A stretch of 64,000 nucleotides of DNA from BQJU01 sp965229635 (GCA_965229635.1 OZ245894.1:7564001-7628000), one strand, 5' to 3'; positions 23,027 through 33,046 are shown, counted from the stretch's first letter. A program made the numbers and translations. Notes: generated from the sequence alone by a model not told the origin.

Positions 23027-25319
23027 TTTCGGGCGGAGGATACTCCAAACCGTAATGCTTCTCCTTTCCGCGAGTTTTCTTCTGATTCCCATTCCGGTCT
23101 CAAAGGCTTGTGGGCCCATTGATCGTAGCTTCCATGGTTATTCCTTCATCAATCCCGCCATTGCTAATGTACATAGCTCTTATGCGCCTTTTATATTGGA
23201 TATCAATAGTTTGTATGAACAATTTCTCAAACAACCGGAGATCCAAGCCAAGGACAACCTTACGGAATGGCGCGAACGCTTTTGTAACAAAGTACGCATT
23301 GATGATCTGAATTTTATCATCTACACCGTTTCTGCCGGTACGCTGCAAGAGCTTAAATCAACCATCAACAGTGAAAATATTCCACTGAATTATCTCGGAC
23401 CCGAAATCGCCAACAATTCCTTTGCCCGCTACATTTATCGGAATAAGTGTATTGAAACTTTGGATTACCTGATCTTTGCCAAACGTTGCGAAGACCATGT
23501 CAGGGTTCGAAAAGACTGGGAAGACAAAACCCGGGATCGCGGGGCCATGCAGGAACTGATCAGCATCGGGAAAAAGCAATTTCTGGAAACCAAATCTCAT
23601 TACTTCCGCTTGCGCTACGCTTACCAAATACTGCGCCTGGCCCACTACGCCCGCCTTTTTAAGCAGGTGCTGGAGCTGTACGATTTTCTGATGCCAAAAA
23701 TCGACAACGATCCCAGCCTGATCGAATACTGGATCATGGGACACCGGGCGGGCGCCATGATGGCGTTGGGTCAAAATGTAGAAGCTTCCTATCTCTACTC
23801 GCGGATTTTTGAAAAATGCCCCAGCAAACGGGAGTCGGCCTTCCGCAGCTTCAAAATAAAGACGGATGAGGAGTGGCGTCAATGCCTGCTGCTGTGCAAG
23901 AATGACCACGAACGCGCCATTCTCTATTTGTTGCGTGCTGAAAGCAACCAGAGCCGACTGGTCCCGGAGATGCTGGAAGTATATGAACTGGACCCAACCA
24001 ATCCGAGCCTGGAGCTCCTTACCCTGCGCGAACTACAAAAGCTGGAAAAGAACCTGTTGGGCTATGAATTTAACGATAAAAAAGCTCAAAACAAACGCTA
24101 CCACAATATCCCTCAACCCAATGCGGGCCAGCGCGTGATTGATCTGCAGGCCTTTGTACGCAAAGTGCAGGAAGACGGATATGTAAAAAGAATAGAATTT
24201 TGGAAGATTGTGGAGGGCTACCTGGAGCTGCTGGCCGGCGACTACTATTTTGCCGAAGAGACTTTCCGTGAAGCCAAGGAAATGGTAAAATACAATGACA
24301 CGCTCCGCAGTCAGCTGGAGGTATTTGAGCTGGTAAGTGAAATCAGTGCCATGAAACGCATCACCCCGGTTGACGAGCGCTACTTTTACAACCTGCGTCG
24401 GGACAATGAATACTTTAAGGCCTATGCCGATTTTCCCGATTTCTTACGTGATAAACTCGCTTCTCTTTATGAAGCCAGTGGCATGGATGGCAAAGCATTT
24501 ATGTGCTATCACGACTTCAAAGAATTGCGCCCCAATCCCAAAATATCGATCATTGAAGACCTGCTCGAAATTGCCAACCGCGATTCCGTCTCCAATGCGC
24601 TGGAGCGCTCAATGATCCTCAAACCAGATGGCACTACCATACGAAACGACCTGCTCGATATGAAGGCCAGCCACCACCTCAGCCAGTTTCGGCCGGAAGC
24701 GGCGATGGAAGCACTGCGCGGGATTCCGGAAACGGAGTGGGACAACTTTGGCTTATACAATCCCTTCGTGCCCCGTGTGATCGACTGTGTGCACTGCCCT
24801 ATTCCAGATACCATGCAAGTATACAACAAAGCTGAACTGATTCAGAAATTCCTCGATCTGGAATACGAGGCCCGCTCTGAACTAAACCCCAACAAATCGG
24901 CCCGGACCTACATCATGCTGGGAGTGGGGTGGTACAATATGACCTATTTCAGCTACAGTTGGCACGCCATGGATTACTTCCGTAGTGGCGCCAGTTTGCT
25001 AAGTCCCAAATCAGGCCCGGAAAACAATGTGGTGAGCTATCTGGATTTTCCTTTCGGCAATAAGGAAAACTTCGACTGCAGCAAAGCCTTGTCGTATTTC
25101 GAATTGGCCAGCCTGCGCGCCACTGATCCGGAAATCCGGGCGCAGGCTATCTTCCTGGCTGCCAAATGTGAGCAAAATTATTACTTCGCCAATCGCAATA
25201 AGGGTATTGGACAAACCCTCAATAATTTCCAAATTTTGAAGGAAGACTATGCTAACACCAATTTTTACGACCGCCTGATCCAGGAGTGCAAGTATTTCGC
25301 TACTTATGTCAACCGTTGA
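22974..25319 (+). CDS. Large secreted protein, partner of the upstream lipoprotein (781 aa)
   Basis: A long hydrophobic segment at about residues 24-42 (ILQTVMLLLSASFLLIPIPVSKA) acts as export signal, followed by ACGPIDRSFHGYSFINP, a Cys-Gly-Pro start typical of a conserved Bacteroidota family. The remaining 700 residues are largely helical and look TPR-like (YQILRLAHYARLFKQVLELYDFL, AMMALGQNVEASYLYSRIFEKCP, LASLYEASGMDGKAFMCYHDF). A CxxC-like VIDCVHCPIP occurs near residue 605. The ATG at 22974 lies within the upstream gene (53-bp overlap); an inner ATG at 23055 would remove the positive charges before the signal. Function unknown; co-translation with the lipoprotein suggests an outer-envelope complex. 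Confidence 0.75.
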   Translation: MKAFALVCRNWPNQPLNNFGRRILQTVMLLLSASFLLIPIPVSKACGPIDRSFHGYSFINPAIANVHSSYAPFILDINSLYEQFLKQPEIQAKDNLTEWRERFCNKVRIDDLNFIIYTVSAGTLQELKSTINSENIPLNYLGPEIANNSFARYIYRNKCIETLDYLIFAKRCEDHVRVRKDWEDKTRDRGAMQELISIGKKQFLETKSHYFRLRYAYQILRLAHYARLFKQVLELYDFLMPKIDNDPSLIEYWIMGHRAGAMMALGQNVEASYLYSRIFEKCPSKRESAFRSFKIKTDEEWRQCLLLCKNDHERAILYLLRAESNQSRLVPEMLEVYELDPTNPSLELLTLRELQKLEKNLLGYEFNDKKAQNKRYHNIPQPNAGQRVIDLQAFVRKVQEDGYVKRIEFWKIVEGYLELLAGDYYFAEETFREAKEMVKYNDTLRSQLEVFELVSEISAMKRITPVDERYFYNLRRDNEYFKAYADFPDFLRDKLASLYEASGMDGKAFMCYHDFKELRPNPKISIIEDLLEIANRDSVSNALERSMILKPDGTTIRNDLLDMKASHHLSQFRPEAAMEALRGIPETEWDNFGLYNPFVPRVIDCVHCPIPDTMQVYNKAELIQKFLDLEYEARSELNPNKSARTYIMLGVGWYNMTYFSYSWHAMDYFRSGASLLSPKSGPENNVVSYLDFPFGNKENFDCSKALSYFELASLRATDPEIRAQAIFLAAKCEQNYYFANRNKGIGQTLNNFQILKEDYANTNFYDRLIQECKYFATYVNR

Positions 25320-25354
25320 TGAGGTGGTCATGGTATAAATCAAAAACCGTCAAT

Positions 25355-25759
25355 ATGAAAAAATTACTCTTCTTACTTGGAATGGCCATGCTGCTCGGTG
25401 CGGCCAAATGCAAACAAGACGCCGATCTTTTATTCAACGTGGGGGATACCTTCAAGGTAAAGGTAGGAGAAATGGCAGGCTGCGCCTGCAAGGAAGTGGC
25501 CATTCAGTTTGTTGGGGTCACCGAAGATTCCCGGTGTCCCAAAAATACCAACTGTGTGTGGGCCGGAGAAATCAAAACATCGATGATGATCAACGGTAAC
25601 ACTCACGAAATGAAACTGGGAGCTGATGAAAAAGGCTCGGCGAAAATCGAGGCAGGAAATTATACGGTACAGCTGTTGGAGGTCAATCCCTATCCCGAGG
25701 CCGGGCAAAAGATTGAACCGGAAAGTTATGTAGCCAAAATGATTGTAGAAGCAAAATAA
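25355..25759 (+). CDS. Small secreted cysteine-containing protein (134 aa)
   Basis: From the ATG at 25355 a signal peptide (KKLLFLLGMAMLLGAAKC) ends in a possible but weak lipobox, because Lys precedes the Cys. The mature part is a small beta-rich domain with two cysteine motifs: GCACKEVAIQFVGVTEDSRCP and NCVWAGE. The DSRCP-x5-C-x-WAG pattern is a conserved signature in small secreted proteins of Bacteroidota without known function. It follows the 781-residue protein by 35 bp on the same strand. Redox or metal binding is conceivable from the paired cysteines but not shown. Confidence 0.72.
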   Translation: MKKLLFLLGMAMLLGAAKCKQDADLLFNVGDTFKVKVGEMAGCACKEVAIQFVGVTEDSRCPKNTNCVWAGEIKTSMMINGNTHEMKLGADEKGSAKIEAGNYTVQLLEVNPYPEAGQKIEPESYVAKMIVEAK

Positions 25760-25768
25760 ATGAACCTG

Positions 25769-25806
25769 CACATTGGTTAGCCAAAATATTTTGGCAGGCC
25801 AATGTG
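25769..25806 (+). terminator. Nested perfect hairpin after the small secreted protein
   Basis: CACATTGG (25769-25776) pairs with CCAATGTG (25799-25806), and inside lies the 14-bp palindrome CCAAAATATTTTGG (25781-25794). The structure starts 9 bp after the stop codon. No T-run follows, so it may be an mRNA 3' end stabiliser or a protein-binding palindrome rather than an intrinsic terminator. Confidence 0.45.
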
Positions 25807-25901
25807 TAGCTTCCTGAAACGGTCGCGGCAGGGGTAACTTTCGTAGAAAAACCAAACATAATCAATGAGATTATGGTTACCTTTTGGCAAATTCTATTGT
25901 T

Positions 25902-26591
25902 ATGATTTTTCCAATTGGTGATGACCAGGTCAAAGGTGGGCACTTCCCGCTGTTTAGTTACGGATTTATTGTCCTCAACTCATTGGTATTTATCTACGAA
26001 TTGAGTTTACCCCCCCAGGAGGTTGAGGCCTTCTTCATGCAGTATGGCTCCGTGCCCAGAGAAATTCTGAGCGGACAAAACCTGCCTTCCCTGCTCACCA
26101 GCCTGTTTGTGCATGGTGGCTGGATGCATATCATTGGGAATATGTTATTCCTGTGGGTCTTTGCCGATAACATTGAGGCGACCATCGGAAATATGCGATT
26201 TCTCACTTTCTATATCGTCGGAGGCTTGGTCGCGCACGCTGCGCACATCTATTTCAACCCGGCTAGTATGGCTCCGACGGTGGGAGCCAGTGGCGCTATC
26301 GCGGCGGTGATGGGGGCTTACCTCGTCATGTTTCCCAAGTCGCAGGTCAAGCTTTTTTTCTTTTTCTTCATCTTCCGCATTTCCGCCTTTATCTTTCTTG
26401 GCATCTGGATCTGGCAACAATGGATGAGCGGTACGGCCTCACTGGCCAATGCCGGGGTAGTCAACGATGGAACAGCCTGGTGGGCGCATATCGGCGGCTT
26501 TGTCTTTGGTGTCGTAGCTGGTTTTTATTATCGCGGTGAGGTGATCCGTGAGACCGCTGCCTATCCAGATAATGATCGAAGCCCCTGGTAA
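25902..26591 (+). CDS. Rhomboid-family intramembrane serine protease
   Basis: 229 residues from the ATG at 25902, with about six transmembrane segments. The catalytic dyad is visible: S130 in the GASG motif (TVGASGAIAAVMGAY) and H196 in WAHIGGFVFG. The conserved HGGWMHIIGNMLFLWVFADNIE in helix 2 supplies the oxyanion-hole His and Asn. Rhomboids cleave transmembrane substrates inside the membrane; the target here is unknown. Upstream TTG at 25884 is not favoured. It is preceded by a strong hairpin and followed by the TPR membrane protein on the same strand. Confidence 0.95.
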   Translation: MIFPIGDDQVKGGHFPLFSYGFIVLNSLVFIYELSLPPQEVEAFFMQYGSVPREILSGQNLPSLLTSLFVHGGWMHIIGNMLFLWVFADNIEATIGNMRFLTFYIVGGLVAHAAHIYFNPASMAPTVGASGAIAAVMGAYLVMFPKSQVKLFFFFFIFRISAFIFLGIWIWQQWMSGTASLANAGVVNDGTAWWAHIGGFVFGVVAGFYYRGEVIRETAAYPDNDRSPW

Positions 26592-26665
26592 TATCAGCTC
26601 ACTTGATTGCAACATCCCCGTAAAAATCGCTAATTTGGGGCAGTTTTTTAAAAGTGAATGAGAAG

Positions 26666-28654
26666 ATGGCCAAACCTAAGAAGAAGACAAAAGCTGCACC
26701 AAAGTCAAAGAAAGCCAAGGCTACCGGTTATCCCGACTGGTTGACCAATAAAAAAATGCACCTCTGGGTACTGGGGATTATTAGTTTTTTGCTTTACGCA
26801 AATACGCTGGGACACGATTACACCCAAGACGATGCCATCGTCATTACCGACAATATGTTTACCACCGAGGGTGTCTCCGGCATTCCCGGCTTGTTGAAAT
26901 ACGATACTTTTTACGGATTCTTCAAGGAAGCGGGAAAAGCCAATTTGGTGGCGGGAGGACGCTATCGTCCATTGACCCCCATCCTTTTTGCCCTGGAGTA
27001 CCAGATCGTAGGGCAGAATCCCTGGCTGGGACACCTGATGAATGGAGTTTACTACGCCTTCACCGTGCTGCTGCTCTATTTGGTGTTGCTCACCCTTTTC
27101 CGACAGCAGAAAGACGAAGGTCGGGCCTTTTTTATCGCGCTTGCCGCAAGTTTGTTATTTGCCGTTCACCCATTGCATACGGAGGCGGTAGCCAACATTA
27201 AGGGCCGCGACGAAATCATCAGTTTGTTAGGAGCCTTGGGAGCCTTATATCTTTCGCTTCAGGCATTTCTGCAAAAGAAGAGCCTGCTACACATTGCCGC
27301 GGCCGGCGTCTTCTTCCTTGCACTGTTATCCAAGGAAAATGCCATTACCTTCCTGGCTGTTGTGCCGCTGGCGTACTATTTTTTCACCAAAGAAAGCATT
27401 AAAAACATTGCCTTTCACACCCTGCCATTTGTGGCGGCAGCCATCGTCTTTGTCTTCCTACGGGCTTCCATTCTAGGTTGGAGCCTTGGTGAACCATCCA
27501 TGGAGTTGATGAACAATCCCTACCTGAAAATCGTGAACGGGCAGTGGGTTCCATTCACTCCGGGTGAAAAACTGGCCACTGTAATTTTTACGCTGGGAAA
27601 ATACCTGCAATTGTTCGTTTTCCCACATCCATTAACACACGACTACTACCCCCGGCATATTGATCTGATGCAGTGGGGCAACTGGCAGGTGCTACTGAGT
27701 TTGTTGGCCTATATCGGACTGGTGATTGTGGCCATTCGTGGATTGCTAAGAAGAGACGTTCTGGCTTTTGGCATCCTGTTCTTCCTGGCTACGCTTTCAA
27801 TTGTATCCAATCTGTTTTTTCCATTAGGCGTACACATGGCCGAGCGCCTGATGTTTATGCCATCTGCCGGGCTATGTATCGTTATAGCCATTTTGCTTTA
27901 CAGGCTTGGTTTGGAAAGCAAGTTCACTTCTAGTCGTTTAAATTCGGTACTGGGGGCACTGGTGGTTGTGGCAATGCTATTTAGTGCAAAAACCATTGCC
28001 CGAAATCAGGTTTGGGCGGATAATTTCACGCTATTTACTACCGATATTGAGGTATCCGAAAACAGCGCTAAATTGCGCAATGCGGTTGGCGGCGAATTGA
28101 TTGCGCAAGCGAGTAAAGAGCTGAACGAGGCGAAAAAACGAGACATGCTAACCGAAGCAGCAGGGCATTTGACGGAAGCCATCAAACTGCATCCGACCTA
28201 TAAAAATGCGTACTTATTGCTGGGTAATGCCTACAATATGCTGCAAAATTTTGATGCCTCCATTCAGGCATACCAGCAGGCCCTCAATATCGACCCGGAC
28301 TATCGGGATGCCAAGAATAACCTGGGCATTACCTACCGCGATGCCGGCAAATACTACGGTGAAACCAAGGGAGATACCCAAAACGCTATCAAATACCTGA
28401 CCAAGGCCTACGAAATGCGCCCGGATGAATACGAAACTGTTCGGTTATTGGGCGTAGCCTACGGTATCAGTCAGCAGCCGGCGCAGGCTATCACCTATTT
28501 TAAAAAGGCCACCGAACTGGAACCCCAAAATGCGGCTGCCTGGTACGACCTGGGCATCGCCTATATTCAGGCCGGTGACCAGCAAACCGGATTGGAGCAC
28601 ATTGCCATGGCCAAGGGGTTGGACCCGGAGATTGAAGAGAAGCGGAAGAAGTAG
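26666..28654 (+). CDS. TMTC/PMT-like multi-pass membrane protein with TPR repeats
   Basis: 662 residues from the ATG at 26666 (a GTG at 26654 is possible). A very basic N-terminus (MAKPKKKTKAAPKSKKAKA) precedes about 10-11 transmembrane segments. The first periplasmic loop has the acidic pair expected for GT-C glycosyltransferases (HDYTQDDAIVI), and FAVHPLHTEAVANIKGRDEI and LTHDYYPRHIDL are family-typical loops. Residues from about 470 hold at least four TPRs (YKNAYLLLGNAYNMLQNFDASIQAYQQALNIDPDY). Such proteins are thought to transfer mannose or other sugars from lipid carriers to exported proteins. This fits the nearby flippase on the opposite strand. Sugar and acceptor are unknown. Confidence 0.85.
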   Translation: MAKPKKKTKAAPKSKKAKATGYPDWLTNKKMHLWVLGIISFLLYANTLGHDYTQDDAIVITDNMFTTEGVSGIPGLLKYDTFYGFFKEAGKANLVAGGRYRPLTPILFALEYQIVGQNPWLGHLMNGVYYAFTVLLLYLVLLTLFRQQKDEGRAFFIALAASLLFAVHPLHTEAVANIKGRDEIISLLGALGALYLSLQAFLQKKSLLHIAAAGVFFLALLSKENAITFLAVVPLAYYFFTKESIKNIAFHTLPFVAAAIVFVFLRASILGWSLGEPSMELMNNPYLKIVNGQWVPFTPGEKLATVIFTLGKYLQLFVFPHPLTHDYYPRHIDLMQWGNWQVLLSLLAYIGLVIVAIRGLLRRDVLAFGILFFLATLSIVSNLFFPLGVHMAERLMFMPSAGLCIVIAILLYRLGLESKFTSSRLNSVLGALVVVAMLFSAKTIARNQVWADNFTLFTTDIEVSENSAKLRNAVGGELIAQASKELNEAKKRDMLTEAAGHLTEAIKLHPTYKNAYLLLGNAYNMLQNFDASIQAYQQALNIDPDYRDAKNNLGITYRDAGKYYGETKGDTQNAIKYLTKAYEMRPDEYETVRLLGVAYGISQQPAQAITYFKKATELEPQNAAAWYDLGIAYIQAGDQQTGLEHIAMAKGLDPEIEEKRKK

Positions 28655-28736
28655 GGAGTAGGTTTATTTTGGTTCCAAAAAACACCTTGTTTTCTCCAAT
28701 CCAGTGGGTTACCTTGCGGCAATACTATAATATGGT

Positions 28737-30038
28737 TTAAACTCCATCCCCGGTGGCATCATCCCAGCCACCTATCACACTTGTCAGCCGGTAAAACCAG
28801 ACCAATTGGAAGAGTCCCAGGAAGGTACACCCCAGGCTATACCATTGCACAAACTGCAATGCCTCCCACCCTTGCCGTGAGGCCAGCCAGGTACACAAGA
28901 CCGTCCACACAAGAAAGCTGCCTTCAAAAAAAATGTTTTGCTGGATGCGATTTTTGATATCCACCAGACAGGAAAAGGGCGTTTTTAAAAAGGTCAAAAA
29001 AAGGAACGGCATAAGCCAGGTGGTATAAATACCGGCCGTGCGCCACTCTTCGCCGAAAACAAAGGCAAAAAGCTGTGGTGCCCAGATCAATAGCACCAGG
29101 CTTGGCACAATGGCAATGGCAAAAAGGAAAAGCAGATCATTGCGAAACAGGCGTTGCAGCTTGCCGACATCCTTGGCCTCCTGAGCCGCCCGCTGAAAAA
29201 AGACCTGCCCAAAAGCGGTAGTAATGGTACCCAGTGGTTTGGATAGTACACTTATGGCCAATCCATAAAAACCGGCCAATTCCGGGGCGTAAAGGGCAGT
29301 GAGCACCAATACCGGCATTTGGCGAAAGCCATTGTTTAACAAACCTTCCGGTGTTGAGAATAGGGGAAGATTGCGGTATTGTCGGGCCAATCGGCGAATA
29401 TCGGTCCAGGTGGTCGTGGCCATGGCCGTTCTGACTTTGGAAAAGAGCTTTCTTCCGGCAAACCAGCTTTCCAGCAAAAGGCTCACTATTTTACTCAATA
29501 ACAGACCGGTGGCGGTGTACCCGGCAAAACCGAGAGCCAGACTCACAAGGCCATTGGAGCTACTTCCGGCAATGCGCCCTTCCGAGAGCTGTCGGTAGTG
29601 CATAAACCGATTGGCCAGGTAGGAAATCAAGACCAGCATACAATGCAGCAGAATGCCAGCGGGCAACAGGTAATAATATTCCTGCAATCCTGGTCCCAAC
29701 AACTGCCGAATCCACTCCACCTGAATCAGAAGCGGGGAAAGTAATAACAACAAGGCCGAAAAGCCAAGGGAAAGATATAGTCCGGTCAGGAACAAGCCCA
29801 GCGCATCCTTCTCTTCTTCCGGAATCAAAATGCCAATCTCGAAGCGGCCGGTGCCCACCATTGCCAGTAGGATGATAAAGGCCAGGAAGGTCGAATAGGC
29901 ACCAAATTCCTCCGGACTAAAGACACGCGTTAATATTGGCGTGAGCCCAATCAGGATAAGTTGAGAGAGCCCCGACCCGGTGATCAGGGTAAGTACATTG
30001 CGGTAGTAGCTGGATGTCAGTAATCGCTTTAATGCCAA
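28737..30038 (-). CDS. Polysaccharide/oligosaccharide flippase (Wzx-like)
   Basis: 433-residue integral membrane protein of the MATE/MVF superfamily, with about 12 transmembrane helices. Family features are the N-terminal VLTLITGSGLSQLILIGLTPILTRVFSPEEFGAYSTF, the RFEIGILIPE block after helix 2, and ELAGFYGLAISVLSKPLGTITTAFGQVFF in the middle. It likely moves undecaprenyl-linked glycans across the inner membrane. The start is TTG at 30038, since no ATG lies in a sensible position upstream of the first helix. It converges on the TMTC-like gene, with 82 bp between their ends, and has no transferase cluster beside it. Confidence 0.87.
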   Translation of the reverse strand: MALKRLLTSSYYRNVLTLITGSGLSQLILIGLTPILTRVFSPEEFGAYSTFLAFIILLAMVGTGRFEIGILIPEEEKDALGLFLTGLYLSLGFSALLLLLSPLLIQVEWIRQLLGPGLQEYYYLLPAGILLHCMLVLISYLANRFMHYRQLSEGRIAGSSSNGLVSLALGFAGYTATGLLLSKIVSLLLESWFAGRKLFSKVRTAMATTTWTDIRRLARQYRNLPLFSTPEGLLNNGFRQMPVLVLTALYAPELAGFYGLAISVLSKPLGTITTAFGQVFFQRAAQEAKDVGKLQRLFRNDLLFLFAIAIVPSLVLLIWAPQLFAFVFGEEWRTAGIYTTWLMPFLFLTFLKTPFSCLVDIKNRIQQNIFFEGSFLVWTVLCTWLASRQGWEALQFVQWYSLGCTFLGLFQLVWFYRLTSVIGGWDDATGDGV

Positions 30039-30157
30039 GGCACTGATTTTGGGCTAAAAATATAAGTTTTTGTTTAAGACCATGCACTCAACCGTTAAAC
30101 TTACCCCGCGCGCGCGTTGTTTCTCTACCACGAGCTTCAATTTCAATCTGGAATTTG

Positions 30158-30165
30158 TAGTTTTG
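30158..30165 (+). promoter_or_regulatory. Possible -7 promoter box of the M16 peptidase gene
   Basis: TAGTTTTG fits the TAnnTTTG consensus and lies 20 bp before the ATG at 30185. No convincing -33 element stands at the proper distance. Confidence 0.3.
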
Positions 30166-30184
30166 TTTGACATAAAATTCATCC

Positions 30185-33046
30185 ATGATAGAGACGATCC
30201 CTACGAAACGCAAGTACCAAACGGTACCCAACGACCCTCTTAATGTCCAATCCTATACCCTCAAAAATGGACTACAACTCTTTTTAAGCGTCAATAAAAA
30301 CGAGCCGCGCATTTTCACCAATATTGCCGTGCGTGCCGGTTCCAAGCACGATCCGCCAGATACGACCGGGCTGGCTCACTACATGGAGCACATGCTCTTT
30401 AAAGGCACCAGCCAGATTGGTGCGACCGATTGGGAAAAGGAGAAGGTATTATTGGAAAAGATTTCCGACCTCTACGAAGCTCATCGCAAAGCCACCACGG
30501 AAGCCGAGCGTAAGGCCATATACCGGGAGATCGATCAGGTGAGCTATGAAGCTGCCAAACTGGTGGCGCCAAACGAATACGACAAACTGGTGAGTGCGCT
30601 TGGCGCAAAAAGTACCAATGCTTACACCTGGGTGGAACAGACCGTTTATGTCAACGATATTCCAGCCAATGAGCTGGAGCGCTGGATGCAGCTGGAATCC
30701 GAACGCTTTCGCATGATGGCCCTGCGGCTTTTCCATACCGAACTGGAAACGGTTTACGAAGAATTCAACATCGGTCAGGACCGCGATTTCCGTAAGGTCG
30801 GCAAAACCATCCGTCAGGAGCTGTTTCCGAACCATCCCTACGGACAGCAAACCACCATTGGTAGCGCTGAACATTTGCGTAAGCCATCCCATGTCAACAT
30901 CCAGTGGTATTTTGGCACTTACTACGTGCCCAATAATATGGCCGTTGTTCTCTCTGGAGATTTTGAGCCCGATGAGGTAGTAGCTTTGGCCGAAAAGTAC
31001 TTCGGGAACTATCAGCCCAAGGATATGCCAGCATTCAGCTATTCCGAACAGCCAGAGATCACAGAGCCGGTCAAGCGCGAAGTACTAGGACAGGAAGCCC
31101 CTTACGTCGAAATTGCCTGGCGGCTGAAAGGCAACAAGACCGATGACCCGTTGATGGCTTCGATGATTTCCGGATTGCTGTATAATGAACAGGCGGGTTT
31201 ACTGGACATCCACCTCAATCAACAACAGAAGGTACTGGAATCCGAAACCTGGATGTGGGTGTATGAGGATTATGCCGCTTTTGGCCTTTATGGAAAGGCT
31301 CGCGAAGGCCAAAGTCTGGAGGAAGTAGAGGCGCTGCTATTGGCGCAAATAGACCGCCTGGCCAGTGGTGAATTTGAGGATTGGTTACTCGAAGCCGTGA
31401 TTAAGGACATGCGGGTTTCTGAGCTAAGATCATATGAAAACAACCGTTCCCGGGTAGGGTTGATCACCAATATGTTTGTGACCGGTATGGGCTGGGACCG
31501 CTTTGTGAATCGCTATGACTGGTATGGAAAAGTAAGCAAGCAGGATATTATTGATTTTGTCAAAAAGCACTTCCGGCGCGATAATTTTGTGACCGTTTAC
31601 AAGCGCCAGGGAGATGATCCCGATGTGCTCAAGGTAGAAAAGCCGGAGATTACCCCGGTAAGCCTGCAACGGGAAGCCATTTCTGATTATGCCAAAAACT
31701 TTTTGACAAAACCTGCACCTGGATTACAGCCTACTTTTGCAGATTTTGAAAAACATATTGAACAGCGCAAACTAGCCAACGGCTTGCCTTTCTTTTACGT
31801 CAACAATCCCAATAACGAGCTATTCCGGCTTGATTTCATCTTTGAAATGGGTAAGTCAAGTGATCGTGACCTGGCAATTGCCCTGTTAAAACTTCCCTAC
31901 CTGGGTACCAGACAGTACTCGCCCGATGCTTTACAGACGGAATTTTTTAAACTGGGAATTTCCTTCGACACCAACTGTTACGATGAGCGGGCCTATTTCA
32001 CACTTACGGGACTGGATGAATCGCTAGAGGAAGGCTTGAAGTTGATTACTCAACTTTTGCGTGAGGTTGAACCCAATAAAGAGGCCTTAGAAAATGTGGT
32101 AGCCGACATTTTGGTCAAGCGCGAAAATGACAAACACGACCGCAATGTCATCTTGCGCGAAGCGATGAGCAATTATGCCAAACACGGTACGGATTCGCCG
32201 TTCACATATCGGCATACGGTGGAAGAACTGCGCAATCTGGATGCTAATGCATTGACTGAAAAAATCCGCAGTTTAATCCACTTTGAGCATCAGCTGTACT
32301 ACTACGGTCCTCGAAATCAGGCGGAGGTGGGAACGCTGCTGGAAAAGCACCACCAGTTGCCCGGGGAGATGAAGCCAGTTTTGCCCAACCGGCATTTTCC
32401 GCAGCTGGACACACCGCAGGAAATTTTATTCCTCGACTTTCCGATTGTGCAGGCCGATGTAATGCTGGTTTCAAAAGGTACGCCCACTTTCAATCTTGAA
32501 GAACACATCATGCGCACCTGGTACAATGAGTATTTTGGCTATGGACTTTCGTCGATTGTTTTCCAGGAAATTCGCGAGTCGCGGGCGCTGGCTTATGCCA
32601 CTTATGCCTACTACAGCACGCCTACTCATCGGCATAAGGGTCACTACCTGCTGGCCTACGTGGGCACCCAGCCAGACAAGCTCACTGAGGCTATTCCTGC
32701 CATGAAAGATATTCTGGAAAATATGCCGATTGTAGAAGCACAAATCGAGCACGCACGGCTGTCGATACTCAAGCAGATTGAAAGTCAGCGCCTAGCACCG
32801 AGCAAGTTATTCTGGGAGTACCGTGCCAATCTCGACAAGGGCTACAGCCATGACCTGAGTCGTGACATTTATGAGCGCTTGAGTAAGGCCACACCACAAG
32901 ACTTGATTGATTTTCATCAAAAATTTGTTAGGGGACGAGAGTTTACTTTCCTCGTACTGGGCAGCAAAGAGCGTTTGGACCTTGATTATCTAGGCACTTT
33001 TGGATCGGTTAAGGAATTGCAATTGAAGGATGTTTTCGGATATTAA
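30185..33046 (+). CDS. M16-family zinc metallopeptidase (insulinase type)
   Basis: 953-residue single-chain M16 peptidase with two homologous halves, each a pair of M16 and M16_C domains. The inverted zinc motif HxxEH is H65-Y-M-E68-H69 (GLAHYMEHMLFKGT), with the third ligand in ELETVYEEFN about 80 residues later. The second half lacks the motif, as usual for the inactive half. Blocks such as NNMAVVLSGDFEPDEVVALAEKYFG and GLSSIVFQEIRESRALAYATYAYY confirm the family. No signal peptide is visible, unlike many Bacteroidota homologues, so the enzyme may be cytoplasmic. The stop overlaps the start of the following PLP-enzyme gene by 17 bp. Confidence 0.95.
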   Translation: MIETIPTKRKYQTVPNDPLNVQSYTLKNGLQLFLSVNKNEPRIFTNIAVRAGSKHDPPDTTGLAHYMEHMLFKGTSQIGATDWEKEKVLLEKISDLYEAHRKATTEAERKAIYREIDQVSYEAAKLVAPNEYDKLVSALGAKSTNAYTWVEQTVYVNDIPANELERWMQLESERFRMMALRLFHTELETVYEEFNIGQDRDFRKVGKTIRQELFPNHPYGQQTTIGSAEHLRKPSHVNIQWYFGTYYVPNNMAVVLSGDFEPDEVVALAEKYFGNYQPKDMPAFSYSEQPEITEPVKREVLGQEAPYVEIAWRLKGNKTDDPLMASMISGLLYNEQAGLLDIHLNQQQKVLESETWMWVYEDYAAFGLYGKAREGQSLEEVEALLLAQIDRLASGEFEDWLLEAVIKDMRVSELRSYENNRSRVGLITNMFVTGMGWDRFVNRYDWYGKVSKQDIIDFVKKHFRRDNFVTVYKRQGDDPDVLKVEKPEITPVSLQREAISDYAKNFLTKPAPGLQPTFADFEKHIEQRKLANGLPFFYVNNPNNELFRLDFIFEMGKSSDRDLAIALLKLPYLGTRQYSPDALQTEFFKLGISFDTNCYDERAYFTLTGLDESLEEGLKLITQLLREVEPNKEALENVVADILVKRENDKHDRNVILREAMSNYAKHGTDSPFTYRHTVEELRNLDANALTEKIRSLIHFEHQLYYYGPRNQAEVGTLLEKHHQLPGEMKPVLPNRHFPQLDTPQEILFLDFPIVQADVMLVSKGTPTFNLEEHIMRTWYNEYFGYGLSSIVFQEIRESRALAYATYAYYSTPTHRHKGHYLLAYVGTQPDKLTEAIPAMKDILENMPIVEAQIEHARLSILKQIESQRLAPSKLFWEYRANLDKGYSHDLSRDIYERLSKATPQDLIDFHQKFVRGREFTFLVLGSKERLDLDYLGTFGSVKELQLKDVFGY

